A DNA stretch of 64,000 bases from Vitellaria paradoxa. Its lineage: Eukaryota; Streptophyta; Magnoliopsida; Ericales; Sapotaceae. Positions 1-12,184 of this stretch are shown here, in pieces. The stretch spans positions 43,816,485 through 43,880,484 of the forward strand of contig CM034237.1 in NCBI GenBank assembly GCA_019916065.1, written 5' to 3'. Position 1 is the first letter of the stretch. Each line of letters opens with the position of its first letter. Made by a program: the position numbers and the translations under genes. The notes beneath the pieces are model-generated. The model saw nothing but the letters and a program-made list of their open reading frames with translations, searched no databases and had not been told where the DNA came from.

Positions 1-35
1 CCATGCATTAATCTTATAAATTCGGATTATTTAGG

Positions 36-220
36 GGCCGTTTGGCAACATTGTTATTTTTTTATTACCGTTTTCTATTTTTTATTTTCTGTTATTGTTT
101 ATTTTTTCTGAAATGAAAATTGAAACTGCGTTTGGTAATGTAAGTTTGTTTACAATTATTAAATTTTTATTTTAGAAAATATTTAATTTTATTAATTTTA
201 AAAAATTAATAGAACTTAAA
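36..220 (+). repeat. 5' fragment of AT-rich MITE family A
   Basis: The sequence starts with a GGGGCCGTTTGGCAAC-type end. It then follows the first 180 bases of the full-length copy at 15757 closely, including the stretch around TTAGAAAATATTTAATTTT and the run ending in AATAGAACTTAA. Similarity stops near 220, so this is a truncated or diverged copy. The GTTTGG-type terminus is common in plant hAT-like MITEs. No coding capacity is seen. Confidence 0.6.
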
Positions 221-514
221 TTTTTTTTCCTACTATACTGATTTTAAATCAAAAATTTAGGTAAATGTCAATGTAAATATATATAAATTTAGTTTATCAA
301 TTAAAAAAAAAAACTAATCAATTTAATCTCTTATATCTAAACAATATTTATCACATGATAAAAAATTAATTTATTTGTGATAACATGAAATTTCAGAATT
401 TAAATTTAAACATACGATTTTTAAGAGTTTGAGATTTATAATATCGGATTAAAAAATTAAATTAAATCTAATACATAGATAGTTATTTTATAAAAATAGA
501 GTTTGAGTTTGAAT

Positions 515-733
515 CAGGAGCGAATCCAGAATTTTGGGTTTGCTTTGACTGACATAAAATTTTATAAAATAATTTAAAGTTTAAAATAGAGTGAGTTGAA
601 TTGAGTTACAAAATTTAAATTGAACTAAAAAAAATATAAACTAAGCAAAATCTAAAAAATAAAAAAAATTGCGCTTAAAAATAAAAATTGGTAGGCCACC
701 ACCAAACTACAAGTGAGCCTGTGCTCGCCCCTG
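515..733. mobile_element. hAT-type MITE with perfect 8-bp target duplication
   Basis: The ends are inverted repeats: CAGGAGCGAATCC on the left and, on the other strand, CAGGGGCGAGCAC on the right. The 8 bases GTTTGAAT lie directly outside both ends, at 507-514 and 734-741. A terminal CAGGGGCG and an 8-bp duplication fit the hAT superfamily. The 219-bp body is AT-rich and has no reading frame, so it is non-autonomous. Confidence 0.8.
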
Positions 734-741
734 GTTTGAAT

Positions 742-2267
742 AGCATCTTTTTAATTTTTATGACGTCTATTTCTTATTTTTATTAGACTATTTTTATTGT
801 TGTTACACTTTTTATCTAAAATAATCGTCTTAAACTTCACATAATATAAAATTATATATAATAAATAAAAATGATAATTGAATAAATACTTAAAAATTGT
901 AGTAACACCAAAATAAAAAAAAAACAGAAAAATAATATATAATATATTTCTTTTAAATTACATAAAAAATTAAATTGTTTCCCAAATGCATGTGTTACTT
1001 ATAGAATATTATTAATTATATAGGTAGTAATTCTACTAAAAAAGTTTTTTGAAATAAAAAAATTGCTAAATTCAATTATTTCACAAAATAAATTAAATGA
1101 TTTAGCCAAATTTTCATCGAATATAATAGATTAGAATCCATTAAATAATAAATTTTAATAAGTAATTTACAAATCAAAAAGTTAGAAGGATGAGATGACA
1201 CTTTTTGTAGCAAAATTTTTTTTTGGATAGACTTCGTCAAATATCCTATCTTAAACCCCAAATTTTTTAGGCCCAGCTCCAAAAGCTAGAGGCTGATAAT
1301 CTTCATTGGACGCCCGTAAATGGGTGTGTTTAAAGTTGTATAAAATTATAAAAATAATGTCTCGTATTTTGTATAGTGAGTAGAGAATTTAAATTTTATT
1401 ATTTCGTAATTCGTATTTATAAAAATTTGTAGAATTTTGTATTAACTCCAAACGTTGCCAATTTGAAACCTTGGCTGGGAAAATAAAGTGAAGTAAAATA
1501 TAATCCCATTAATTTCCAAACATCTTGTTCAACTGGACCTGGATTTTAGATTGTCGATGGTGGTGGGTTATCATCTTCCTTTCACTAATAATGACGTGGT
1601 TACGATTTGATGCTGGATAGCACCGCATTTAAATAATAATAATAATAATAAATAAATTAATAAAATGTGATATATTGACTGGGTACCAGCCAGTTGGTGC
1701 ATGAAAAATTTTTTTTTGGGGACATTTTAGAAGAACAATATTAATGCATAGGAGGCGTTTGGTAGCGTAATTTTTCAGTGAAAAACTGCTAACTTTTGAT
1801 TTCTGATCGTTTGGTAAACTACCAACTTTTGTTATTTTTCTATTCTATTAAAATTTTGTAATAAAAAAATAATATGTGTTACATAAATAAAAATAATATG
1901 GTGGTAAAAAAATAAAAATCATTAGTTAAATATTATTTTTCTTATTTTTTGAGAATGTTTAATTTTTTTAACAAAAATTATATTTGATTTTTTAAAATAA
2001 AATACATATCGAATAAAAAATAATTTTTAAATTTTATATAACATATATATATAAATTGTTAGAAATTCACGCAATTAAGCAACAAAGAAAAAGAAGAAAA
2101 AAAATATTGCACATGAGATTTTACGTGAAAAACCCAAGACGGAAAAAACTATAGATAGCGGAGAAGAAATCCACTATATCAAAAGATTGGTATAAAAGGT
2201 GATGGATACAAGATTGTACGGCGGAGAAGATAGAGATATACAAAAAAAAAAAAAAAAAAACCCTATA
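742..2267. other. Gene-free AT-rich stretch
   Basis: No reading frame with family resemblance was found. The stretch holds a short AAT microsatellite near 1634-1650. From about 1750 to 1900 there is a diverged fragment of MITE family B, recognisable by GTTTGGTAAACTACCAAC and the following CTTTTGTTATTTTTCTATTC. Otherwise it is homopolymer-rich sequence. Confidence 0.6.
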
Positions 2268-2880
2268 GGCACTGGCGGAGCTACATGGGGGCAAGGGGGG
2301 CAAGTGACCCCTCAATTTTTAAGATAAAATTACAAAAATGCCTTCCTTGTTATTTTAATTTTATTTAAAAATTAAATTAATTAAAAATTAAGATATTTTG
2401 ATTTTATTAAAAATTTAAAGTTAACTTAAAATTTTTTAACATATAAGAAGTTTAAAAGAATCAAACTTGGTATTTTTTGTAAAATAAAGTGTATCCTTTT
2501 AATACATTATTGCATATTTTTGTTTATATTATCAGTAAATTTAGCATATAACACAATAAATTCTATAAATAATACAATTTAATAATAATTATATTTTTTG
2601 TAGCGAGGGATATCTCTAATAAATTTCAGGTGCTTGAACCATTAACCATGATAAATATATTCACTAGTTAGTACTCAAGAATAATTTATTTTCTTTCTAA
2701 AAATAACATCGTTTTTCTCCTACTCTTAATCAAAAAATAAGTCGATTGTTATTTTTTATTAGGTGATCGGTGCCCCCCTTGGTGTCCGGTGCACCCTTCA
2801 ATACCCGGTGCCCCTTCTTAGCAAAAATTCTGACTTAGCCCCTACCTATCGGCCCGATCCCTCCGCTACCACCATAGAGT
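2268..2880. mobile_element. Inverted-repeat transposon remnant
   Basis: The left end reads CACTGGCGGAGCTACATGG followed by G-rich sequence. The right end, on the other strand, reads GGTAGCGGAGGGATCGGG and is also followed by G-rich sequence ending in GGGGCTAAG. GGCGGAG-type ends are frequent in plant DNA transposons. The body is AT-rich and noncoding. I could not find a convincing target duplication, so the borders are approximate and the superfamily is open. Confidence 0.45.
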
Positions 2881-5393
2881 ACTAAAAAGTTTTTATTTTA
2901 AAGTCATACTACGAGCTCTTCGGGCTAGACCAAAATTAAATTTGGGTCACATAATCTTACATATATCATATGGGGTCTTCATTGCTTTTGAAGGCAAATG
3001 CCTTACTTGCCCAAGAGAAAGATTAGCCACAAAGATTAGCCTTGGCCGCTATATATTTTAAGAAATGTTACGTTTAAAAATTAAAAAAACTCTAACTCTA
3101 GAAGATATATATATCTCATACTATATATGTTTATAAGATTGTATTATTTCAGCTGCAATCTTGCGAGATAAGCTTTGCATTATAGTATTAGATGTAATAT
3201 TAGTGTCACTCTTGAGTAATGCATTATAGTTCTAGTAAAATTTACGATGCTGAGTAGAGATTATGATGTGAATAAGTGTGAGTGGAAATTCAAATTCAAA
3301 TGCAAATTAATGCATGGCTATTTTAGGGACCTTTTGGATGGCCCCTGAAATTAATTTCCTCCTCTTTTCACTTCCAATGTTGAAAACAAGCATAGTGCCT
3401 ATTAGTAATGTCGACATTTTTCTTGGGTTTTTCAAAAGTTGCCTTTAGAGCATGTGCAGCAGAATAAATAAATAAGCATTTTATGTATTTTTGCTAGCTA
3501 GTAAGGAAGAAAATCATTTACACCAGACTCTCCAAAGTCACTGTTATTTTTGCTCCTGTTACAATAACTTTTCATTTCTGCCGAGTTACTGTTCACCGGT
3601 TAAACAATTATTTATTATTTGTTGAAGAAAACAATGACCTTTATCTTGAAGAAGACAATAAGTTCTAATTTTAAAAAAATTAATTTTTTAATAGATAATT
3701 GGTAAAATACCTAATATTGGTGTAATTTGAAAAAAAAATATACTAACTAAACTCAAAATATGTACTGTTTATTAGATAATTTAACTATTCATTGGTGCAC
3801 TTGCTATTAGATACGCATTTGACAGCATCTCGATTTTCCCTTGTTTTCGAACACTGGTTGGGGTCAGAATACTAATGCTGATTTTTTTTTTTTTTTAAAG
3901 CACGTGGGTGCATCATTTTGAAGAATCACCTCCTTTGGATAAGCCCTTCACCTTCCAACAGTTAAAATCCAAAATAATGCTACATGTTTGTGGGCCAAAG
4001 TTCTCACTTGAAATGTTCGATTTTTTTTTTTTGGAAATTTTACTTTATACTTACTTGAAATGCTACTTTATTTGAAGGAACGAAATGAAATGATAGTATA
4101 AAAATAATTATTCCATTCAATTCCTTTTTATCAAATTAGGTCTAAGTACTCGTGTATATGATTGTAATTTCACCAAGAACATTCCTGTCTAATTATCAGG
4201 AAATTAATAAACACACCATGTATAAAATCTATGTTTGATGAGTGGTTGGCAATTGCATGTTAAAGGCAAGTGATATGTTATTGGCAACCATGCACAGGGA
4301 AACTCTCCTCCCTTCCACGAACTTCAGTCCTTTCCTCATGTTCTTTGATGGATCCCTAAACGTTAACGAATAGAGTCAAAAGATAAATCTTCAATGCCTT
4401 GTTAAATTCTTAAAATTGTCTTGGCAATGAGAACGGCTTTTAAAAGGCGCTTCTGTTGTTTCATACAATATTATCCCTACAATAGTACCAAAGGTTGGTT
4501 AAATCTAAGATAAGTTACTAAACCAAGTTTGCTCCTGGTGGTTCGGGCACTGGAAAATATTTGATCACTATGGTGATAATAGCACAATTTGAAATATATC
4601 CCGAGACAGGTAGATAGGGATATTAGCTAGTCTCCAATGAGTTTACAATCTAGAGTGGAGAGACCGGTGGTTAGGGGCATTTGCAAGTCTCTGAGGAGTT
4701 TTTGATCTAGGATGAGCACCTACTTTAAACTGCTTCTTCAATGTTAATTTAAAAAGAAAAAAAAAAAAGAAAGAAAGAAACATTCCAACTTTATTGCAAT
4801 AATTTACCATCTTTGAGGTTCTTTTTGTTAAGATCTCTAACCTGAGTTAAGAAAGTAATCTTCATGATGCAATCCAACTGGGCCTCTATCGGAGTTTAGA
4901 GTAAAATTGAAACAAGTTCTTACTAATGATAAAAAGGAGACTTCGGTTGCGAAGGTTGTTCTTATTTTACTTGAGAAGTAAGTTATTTAAATTTTGTTGA
5001 AAATCTTATTGAGTTTAAAAATGTGTTTAAATTTGGCTTATTAAGTTTTACAGTTGAGCTGAGTAGCTTGATTATTTTTCATAAATTTAAGTTTATTGAA
5101 TCAAGCTCGAGTTGAACTTGAAATTAAATGCAACCTCAATATGTGTTCAAGCTTGATTTGATTTAATAACAAGTCGATTTCAAACAAGATTTTAGCGAGC
5201 CAAACAAGAACCGAGGTTGAGCTGTTTGATTGGTTTAATTACTTGGCCTCCACTCATTCTAGTCTTGATAAATAACTTGCTAGTTAGAAGTTGGTGAAGC
5301 AAGCTGATAATTGTGTAACGAAGAAAATGCTGCAGAAAATGAAGTGCCTTGTTGTGGGTTATTCCTCCTTTGAAAACACTGGGTATGATCAAC
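2881..5393. other. Gene-free stretch downstream of the first aldo-keto reductase
   Basis: No coding region could be supported. The segment contains poly(T) and poly(A) runs, an A/G-rich run near 4750-4780, and unique-looking sequence of slightly higher GC at 4520-4730. The part closest to 5394 would be the 3' flank of the minus-strand aldo-keto reductase copy. Confidence 0.5.
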
Positions 5394-7219
5394 TCAAAGC
5401 TCCCCATCCCACAGGTCCTCAACTGACTTGAAAGGCCCATTTTCTGAGACAAATTCCTCTCCAAGAGATTCTCTTCTTTGTGGGATCTCGTTGATCCTTC
5501 CGGACTCCTCTTTGCTCAATGCCCAGCTGAATATCTCAAGGTTCTGAACCATCCAATCTCTTCTGAAGCTCTTCACCAACACTGCCACCCCTTGCTCATA
5601 TGCCCACCTTAGACAAACCTGCACTGATTCTATTTGATGAGCCTTACCGACCAAATAGTTGAGCAATGTTTGGAGGGACAATGCTATGATACTAGAAAGT
5701 ATAATATAAAATATCAATAAAAATGATGCGACTTTGAAATATTTAACCCATTAAATTGTTCTACAAGTAGAAAATTGTCATTGATACATCATTTTGAATG
5801 AGAATTCTGTATCACGCCATTTGGAACAATGGATTTGATAAATTTTGATTTCATTTGATGTGAATTTTTACTAATTCTTATGTTTGGAATTAAAATAAAT
5901 TTTTATGAGTTGAATTTGATTTCATTTCATAAATTAAAATTTGAGATTTTTATATTATTTGAAATCCAATCCAAAACAATAAATTTGGTGAGAATTTAGA
6001 GAATTCATTATTTTGTGAAGCCATATAAGGAAGTGGACAAATTTAATCTTATATATCTTATTTATCATATTTTTTATTTCCTATTATAATGGTCAAATTT
6101 GGTATTTCTATTAAATCAAATTAATTCAATTCTTAAATTCAAAATATGTTCCAAATCTAAAATTTTATTTACTAGATCAAATTAAATTAAATCAAATCAA
6201 TTTTTTATTTTAAAATTAAATCAATTCTAAGAGAGGAATATTTTCAAACAGAGCGTATAATTTTTTGGCCCAATATATTTTCCCAAACATTGTTAGAATC
6301 ACCTGAGCAATTGAAGCTTCCCTGGCCCCTGCAATTTCATTCAGAATCTCACACTCCATCACCCTGTTGGAACCCTGGAAGGCCCTTATGCATCCTAGCA
6401 ACAACCAGAACTCCATTGGCTTTCGAGAACTCTACGAGCTTCCTTTGCTGCCAGGTTGGGTTCATTTCCACCTTTTTTGATGATCAAAGAAGTGAGTTGT
6501 TAACAAATTTTTCTTTTCTTTTTCTTCCAAATAAATGTGCTAATGTTCATGTTAGGAACTCACAAGATTGACTGCAGGAGGGATCTTTGCAGAAGCAAGG
6601 ATGTTACCAAGCTTCTTGCAGGAAAAATTGCCGACTCCAATCGATTTTGTGAGTCCGAGTCTCTGGCAATCTTCCATGGCCGCCCACAGGGCCTTGAAGT
6701 CCATGGCAAGCAAGTCTTCTTTCCTTATTGGGTATTCAGGGATTCGAGGTGCGGAGCTCACTGGCCAGTGTATGAGGTACAGATCAATGTATTCCAGCTT
6801 AAGATTCCTGCAGGGCAAAATTAGCTTTCCACGACTATCAAAACTGCGTACTGAAAATGTCTAAATTGTGGAAGAGAAATTCGTATTTTATATTACTGTA
6901 GAGTGTTTGTAAGGGCAGGAAGAACAAGTGTGTCGTGAGCATGGGAGCACCACAGCTTGGAGGTGATGAAGAGCTCATCTCGGGATTTAATCAAGCCAAG
7001 ACGAAGTGCTTCTGCAATAGCTTTGCCAATAGGCTCCTCCGTTTGGTATATAGTGGCTGTTTCGAAGTGTCTGTAACCAAGCTCAATGGCTTGGAGAATT
7101 GATGCTTCGACGGTTTCTAATGGCTCAATATAAGGATAAACTTCACAGGACAAACCCAGGAAAGGCATTTTACGACTTCCAGAGCTGAAAGGAACCTCTG
7201 GAATGTTGAGCAAAGCCAT
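5394..7219 (-). pseudogene. Aldo-keto reductase, copy 1, broken in exon 3
   Basis: This is a member of the plant NADPH-dependent aldo-keto reductase family (AKR4-like: codeinone, methylecgonone and chalcone reductase relatives), whose members reduce carbonyl substrates in the cytosol. Four exons are inferred by GT/AG borders and by match to the neighbour: 7219-6897, 6807-6564, 6471-6303 and 5618-5394. The start is the second ATG of two adjacent ones, because it aligns with the paralogue. The tetrad region is visible: the usual Asp is Glu (residue 53, HFETATIY), while Tyr58, Lys88 (ITSKLW) and His121 (LIHWPV) are kept. Exon 3 is 169 bp against 180 bp in copy 2. The net 11-base loss follows the LVVA motif and shifts the frame before the NRVME motif. 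Exons 2 and 4 match copy 2 in length (244 and 225 bp). A natural substrate cannot be read from the sequence. The frame break makes a working enzyme unlikely. Confidence 0.85.
5817..6252. mobile_element. MITE family C copy in intron 3 of aldo-keto reductase copy 1
   Basis: This AT-rich segment is closely related to 22212-22580. Shared stretches include TTTTTATGAGTTGAATTTGA-like sequence, GAAATCCAATCCAAAA, and repeats of AAATCAAATC near the right end. The ends are loosely inverted (GCCATTTGGAAC against GCTCTGTTTGAAAA). It accounts for most of the 684-bp third intron, while introns 1 and 2 are only about 90 bp. Confidence 0.65.
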
Positions 7220-7280
7220 CAACAATTATTGTGGTGGATTTTGAATTTCCTCAGATCTCTCAGGATTGGTTCTGGGCTGG

Positions 7281-7287
7281 CTTTATA
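7281..7287 (-). promoter_or_regulatory. TATA box of aldo-keto reductase copy 1
   Basis: On the minus strand the heptamer TATAAAG lies 62 bases before the chosen ATG at 7219, a normal TATA-to-start distance for a plant gene with a short leader. Confidence 0.45.
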
Positions 7288-9330
7288 CAAATTGTTCAAT
7301 TTCATTTTCTCCAGATCCTGGCATTGCATTCTCAGCCTTGTCGATCAGTACAACAAAGCCAGGACAGAAAAACACACGGACACACAAAGCTGAAGTTGTC
7401 CAGAAAAGGAGATTCTACATTTAAATATTACAGGTTCATTGTGTATATCAACTTTTTATTATTTAATTTTATGCTCTGAAGAGTTTGTTTTAAAGGATTG
7501 GTAGTTTTGATGTCTTCTATGATGGATATGTCAAGTAGTTGCTGGTCAGGTACAAGATTCAGCTGTCAGATTGAGGGGCTAAAGCCTCCATTTGGAGAAG
7601 AAACAAGTATTTATTTGGCTGAATGTTGCAATGGTGAAGAACACTAGGAATTTGCTAGCGGATTAAGAAGCAGTTTTCAATAGCTACTGAACTAACCGAT
7701 ATGGCCTAATCATTAAACCAGAAATGCCTTGGTTGATGTAATAAACTACCCTCTGCTTTGAAATGACAAAAATCGTTGGATTGGGAATGAATCCAACGCG
7801 TGGTAATTCCTCTCTGATCACAATTAGATTCTGATACCACTTGTTAAAAATTAATTGCTGCCAAGTCCAAAAAATAAATTGCTTTGATGGTATTCATGCG
7901 AGCTTATTTTTTGAGCGATTGTAGGAAATAATGGCGTGTTTGTATAAAATTGCATCACACACAAGCGTAACAAAAACAAACAATGTGTAAGCGTAAACTT
8001 GACTAATTAGATTCATGGGCGCAATGGTACGTTTTCCTGTGGTGGTTAAAAACGCTCCCTCAGGCAAGAAAATGAAAAGGTTTGATGCCCAACTACATTG
8101 ATAAAAAATCATGGTGAATAAGGGTTGTGACACCTTATTAGGGGAGTGAATGGATTAGTTTGGTTTGGTCCACAGGAACTAATCCAATTTATATTGGGTT
8201 TAACATTTTAAAATTAGAATTAGACTGAACCATTTCAATTTTGATATATTGTAGTGTCGAAAAAATTGATTTGACAATTTTTAACCCGAAACCAATTCAA
8301 AGAACATTTTTATAACTTAATTAGAACACCTTCAAGTCATAATGGGCATTTTACTGAATTAATCCCATGAAGAAGAATTAAGCCTAATTAACTATATCTG
8401 AAACACAACCGTGCGAGATCTAGAAAAATGGTCTTTGATTTTAAATGACTAGGTTAAACAATTACAAATATAGTTAATTTTTATCTTTTACACACCCATC
8501 CAAAGTACATCAGTTAAAAATTTAGCAATTACCATATGTTGAATTCTATATTATTAATATCGATCTCTTTAAAATAGTTTGTCATTTGTTACCATATTCA
8601 CTCAAAAACCCTTTAAATTCTCTATGATGTAAATTGTGGTCATATATTTCTTTTAACTCTTTTACTTGATCAAAAAATAACAAAACTGATAATCTAAGCT
8701 TTGCTACTGATGAGAAAGAATTATTACACTAGAGACATCTTCCTCAATGTCAATAATCCAAGTTTTGCTATTGATGAGAAAGAATTATTACACTAGAGAC
8801 ATCTTCCTCAATGTAAAGAGTAACGAAAAATTCAACAGAAAATACTCGAAATAATTAGGTTTTTCGAGATTTTTGGAGGTTAAAAACACAATTATGCAAC
8901 CTAATGCAAGGAAGCTTACGAATTGGAAGGGTAGAGTGGGTGGACTCTGTAACTTCTTGGTTAGTTTGATAATGTTTAGAAAAGATGCAAAGATTTGTTA
9001 GAGAAAACTTCTCTTAAAATTTAGAATTTTATTCACAATAATCGATAAAGCCTAAAAACTTAAAAACATTTACAAAAACGGACATCAAAATTGTGATGAA
9101 GCGTGAATTGCACTGAATTATTTGAAAATGAGAAATATTAGAAGAATTGACACAATCATGACACACCCGTTTAAAAAATATAATCAAAACAGACATGTAA
9201 TAATATCAAAATAAACACCATAACTAAAAATGACAGCTTAATCATGATTGCATCAATCCAGACTGCATCAAAACCTCCACGGTAATATCATTTAATTTCG
9301 TCATTATCTTTATGCTTTTGGTAGTCATAG
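7288..9330. other. Gene-free stretch between the reductase genes
   Basis: No coding region was supported. It contains one obvious local duplication (8689-8816, listed separately). At 8160-8330 there is diverged sequence of the kind often seen in plant hAT-like repeats (ggtttggtcc and aacccgaaacc motifs). Confidence 0.5.
8689..8816. repeat. 64-bp tandem duplication
   Basis: Two neighbouring units, 8689-8752 and 8753-8816, share the stretch TGATGAGAAAGAATTATTAC and everything after it up to CCTCAATGT. They differ at only a few positions at their left ends. Confidence 0.85.
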
Positions 9331-9660
9331 GGGCCGTTTGGAGGCACATTTTGAGAAATTTTTGGTATTTTTTTTTGTTAAAAAATACTAGTTATAATTT
9401 TTAGTGTGTTTGGTAAAGTAAGTAGTAAATTTAAGTATTTTTTAATAATTTTACAACTTTTGAGTGTTTAGTAGATTTTTTGATAACTTTTAGTAACTTT
9501 TAATAACTTTTAGTAATTTTTAGCAACTTTTGGTGACTTTTGAGTTGAGAATTTACTATAACAAAGTAGAAAAGTGACAAAATTAATGATTTACCAAACA
9601 CCCAAAAATAAAAAATTTATAGTTTTTTTTTGTTAAAAGCTGTGTATCCAAATGCCCCCA
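9331..9660 (+). mobile_element. MITE family B, full copy
   Basis: Ends are GGGGCCGTTTGGAGGCACA on the left and, on the other strand, GGGGGCATTTGGATACACA on the right. The interior carries short quasi-tandem units of the form AACTTTTAGTAACTTTTAAT. The same element lies in reverse orientation at 20042-20372. GTTTGG-type ends suggest a hAT-like MITE; the target duplication is unclear. Confidence 0.7.
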
Positions 9661-9738
9661 TAATTTTGAACTTGTAAATTATATGCAATTGGGGAATGTT
9701 CTCTAGAAAACAACAGACAGAAGCAGTGTTTCAATTAT

Positions 9739-10052
9739 AGGTGCACAAAATACGCGGAAAACTCCGAAAACCAACCAATTTGAACGTACTGGGTACGTTC
9801 TATTAGAGGTTCTATTCAATTTTTATTGCTTCAATTCTTGGTTAATTATCCTTTTTCAAGGTTCCAATCAAATTTATCTGATTCTCTTGCTTGCTTTTCG
9901 TCACAAAATGTACATATAGTTATAATACGGCTCCGCCCAAACAATTCATGTGATAATTTTAGGTGATGATCGTTTCGGTTATAGTCTCAAATTTTGGAAT
10001 TGGTTTGGTTCTCATCTGGCATGAACCCGAATCCGAACAAATCTGTGCACAC
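9739..10052. mobile_element. Possible hAT-like MITE with GTGCACA ends
   Basis: The segment begins GGTGCACAAAATACG and ends with CTGTGCACACG, so GTGCACA is inverted at the two ends. Inside lie 'gaaccc gaatccgaac' and 'ttggtttggttctc' motifs typical of small plant hAT-like repeats. No clear target duplication was found. Confidence 0.35.
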
Positions 10053-10205
10053 GTAACAAAGTGGAGACAATTAAAAACAACAGGGAACTGATGCAATTAC
10101 TGAATCATAGACAACACAGCAAATCTATGTGCACCCGTAATAAAGCAGAGACCATGTTTATAAACAACAGAGAACTGATGCAATTACAGAAGCGTAGACG
10201 GCATA
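10039..10205. repeat. Direct duplication of about 82 bp
   Basis: The segment starting at 10039 (AAATCTGTGCACACGTAA) is repeated with moderate divergence from 10121 (AAATCTATGTGCACCCGTAA). Both copies continue into GAACTGATGCAATTAC. It lies just 3' of the second aldo-keto reductase gene, perhaps in or near its 3' untranslated region. Confidence 0.7.
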
Positions 10206-10299
10206 GTGACAGAATAAAAAACTGACGTAGACTATGCTATGACAGAAGGTAAAAGAGTCAGCAACTCTTGGAAAAGCCTATAACTAGTGCTTGCAATGC

Positions 10300-12020
10300 T
10301 CAAAGATCTCCCTCCCAAAGCTCCTCGACTGTCTTTAAAGGCCCATTGACAGAGGTGTAATCGGCACCGAGACAAGCTCTACTTTGTGGGATTTCAGCAA
10401 TCTTCTGAGACTCCTCCTCGCTCAATTCCCAGTTGAATATCTCTAGGTTCTGCTTCATCCTCTCTTTGTTGAAACTCTTCACCACCAACCCAATCCCTTG
10501 CTCATATGCCCATCTCAGACTAACCTGCATTGTTTGACACTAACCAGTTAGCTTTCTCCCTCTATCTAGGGTCAAAATTTGAAACGAAAGGCTACACACC
10601 GCCGCAACTGTATAATTTGAGCCACCGATCTGAGTGGGTCCCAGTAATTTACCGTTTGAAAATCTATTTCTTTAACCACTTTTTTAGCTTTTTTTTTTTT
10701 TTTTTTTTCAAAAGTTAGTAATTAGAAAATTTTGGTATATTTATTAAAATAAGTATTAATTTTTAATAATTTGTAATAACTTTTCAATGTTTAGTAAAAA
10801 TTTTAGTAACATTTAAGTTTACAATTAACTAAAATAACAATTACAATCCCTAAAAATTTTGAAAACTTCAATGAGGCTGTGAAATAAAAGTGCCAAAATT
10901 AATGTTTTGTCAAATATTCAATCGAACTTCTGACACTTTACCGCTGATTTTTACCCCTCCAAACGGGGTCTAAAAGGACGGATAAGATTGTACCGTCTTG
11001 ACTGAGCGACTGGGCATAGCAGACCTCTAATTTCAATTAAACCACAAATTCAATTTCGTGCAGAAATATTGAAGGAAATTACGATCACAGTTTCAAAATC
11101 ACCTGAGGTATAGACTTCCCTCTCGCCTTTCCAATTTCTTTCGGCACCTCGGATTCCATAACTCTGTTGGTGCCATAGTAGGATCCCGCTGCTCCCAAAG
11201 GAGCATAAGCGACCACCAGAATTCCATTGGCCTTACAGAAATCTATCAGCTTCTTTTGTTGCCAAACAGGGTTCACTTCCACCTTTCAAAGTTCCAAATA
11301 GAGTCACTAGACTCATTACCATTTGCTCACTACAAAAAAAGAGAGGAGGAAAAAAAAAAAAAAAAGAAAAGCTCACTTGATTCACAGCCGGGGGAATTGT
11401 TGCGGTGGCAAGAACATGAGAAAGCTTCTTGGAAGTGAAATTGCTCACTCCAATGGCCTTTGTGAGGCCAAGACTTTGGCAGCGTTCCATTGCAGCCCAC
11501 ACAGACTTGTAATCCATTGGAAGCAAATCTTCCTTCTTTATCGGGTGATCGTATGCTCCAGGCTTTGAACTCACAGGCCAGTGAATGAGATAGAGATCAA
11601 CATACTCCATCTTCAAATTTCTGCACAAGAACACAATATCAAAAAAAGTTGGTGGAATTCTAATTTGTTGAAATAAAACTTCAAAACAATTGGAGTAGTA
11701 CTTGAGAGTTTTCTGAAGAGCAGGAAGAACAAGCTTGTCATGAGCATCGCCGCACCAGAGCTTGGAGGTGATGAAGACTTCTTCGCGGGACTTGATTAAG
11801 CCATGTTCAATTGCTTCAGCTATGGCTTCACCGAGAGGCTCTTCCGTATTGTAAATAGCAGCCGTGTCAAAGTGTCTGTAACCGACCTCAATCGCTTGGA
11901 GTACGGCCTGCTTGACCATTTCTGGTCCGACAGGGGGTCGGAGAAGGTGCCCATGGCTACGACAGGCATGCTTCTGCTGCCGGAGCTCAGACAAATTTCA
12001 GGGATTTCAAGCAATGTCAT
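10300..12020 (-). pseudogene. Aldo-keto reductase, copy 2, one-base frame break in exon 1
   Basis: This is the tandem paralogue of the copy at 5394-7219, in the same orientation about 3.1 kb away. Exons by GT/AG borders are 12020-11702, 11620-11377, 11282-11103 and 10524-10300. The family motifs are all present: [11 protein letters not shown] with catalytic Asp and Tyr, [11 protein letters not shown] with Lys, LIHWPV with His, the SNF motif of IGVSNF, and VEVNPVWQQ. The exon lengths sum to 968 bases, one short of whole codons. The frame starting at [10 protein letters not shown] changes near 11931-11950, around a run of five G on the plus strand, into the frame of GPEMVKQAV. Apart from this single base, the gene looks complete at about 322 residues. 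It is therefore either a very recent pseudogene or an intact gene with one sequencing error. The likely role is NADPH-dependent carbonyl reduction in specialised metabolism; the substrate is unknown. Confidence 0.85.
10636..10972. mobile_element. MITE in intron 3 of aldo-keto reductase copy 2
   Basis: Read on the minus strand, the right end is TAGACCCCGTTTGGAGGGG, a GTTTGG-type terminus. The interior has the AATAACTTTT and AGTAACATTT units of family B and a long poly(T) tract. The left border near 10636 is approximate. It accounts for more than half of the 578-bp intron. Confidence 0.5.
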
Positions 12021-12079
12021 GGCTGAGTTTTGGTTAGTTACGGCGGTGGTGTTTTGAGGGATCTCTCGGTGCTGTCTAT

Positions 12080-12115
12080 CTATATCTATATATATATTAT
12101 TATATTATATTATCT
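12080..12115 (-). promoter_or_regulatory. TA-rich tract upstream of aldo-keto reductase copy 2
   Basis: A run of alternating TA, about 60-95 bases upstream of the ATG at 12020 on the minus strand, contains several TATATA cores at plausible TATA-box distance. The sequence is low in complexity, so the exact box cannot be chosen. Confidence 0.3.
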
Positions 12116-12184
12116 ATTATACAAATCTGCCTATGTTTTAGATTTGACATATGTGTGCGTGCAGCACTTGGGGATGAGTTTGCT

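Noticed and set aside
7894..8133. 79-codon minus-strand frame with a hydrophobic end
   Set aside because: No recognisable family and no gene structure around it; likely chance in intergenic DNA.
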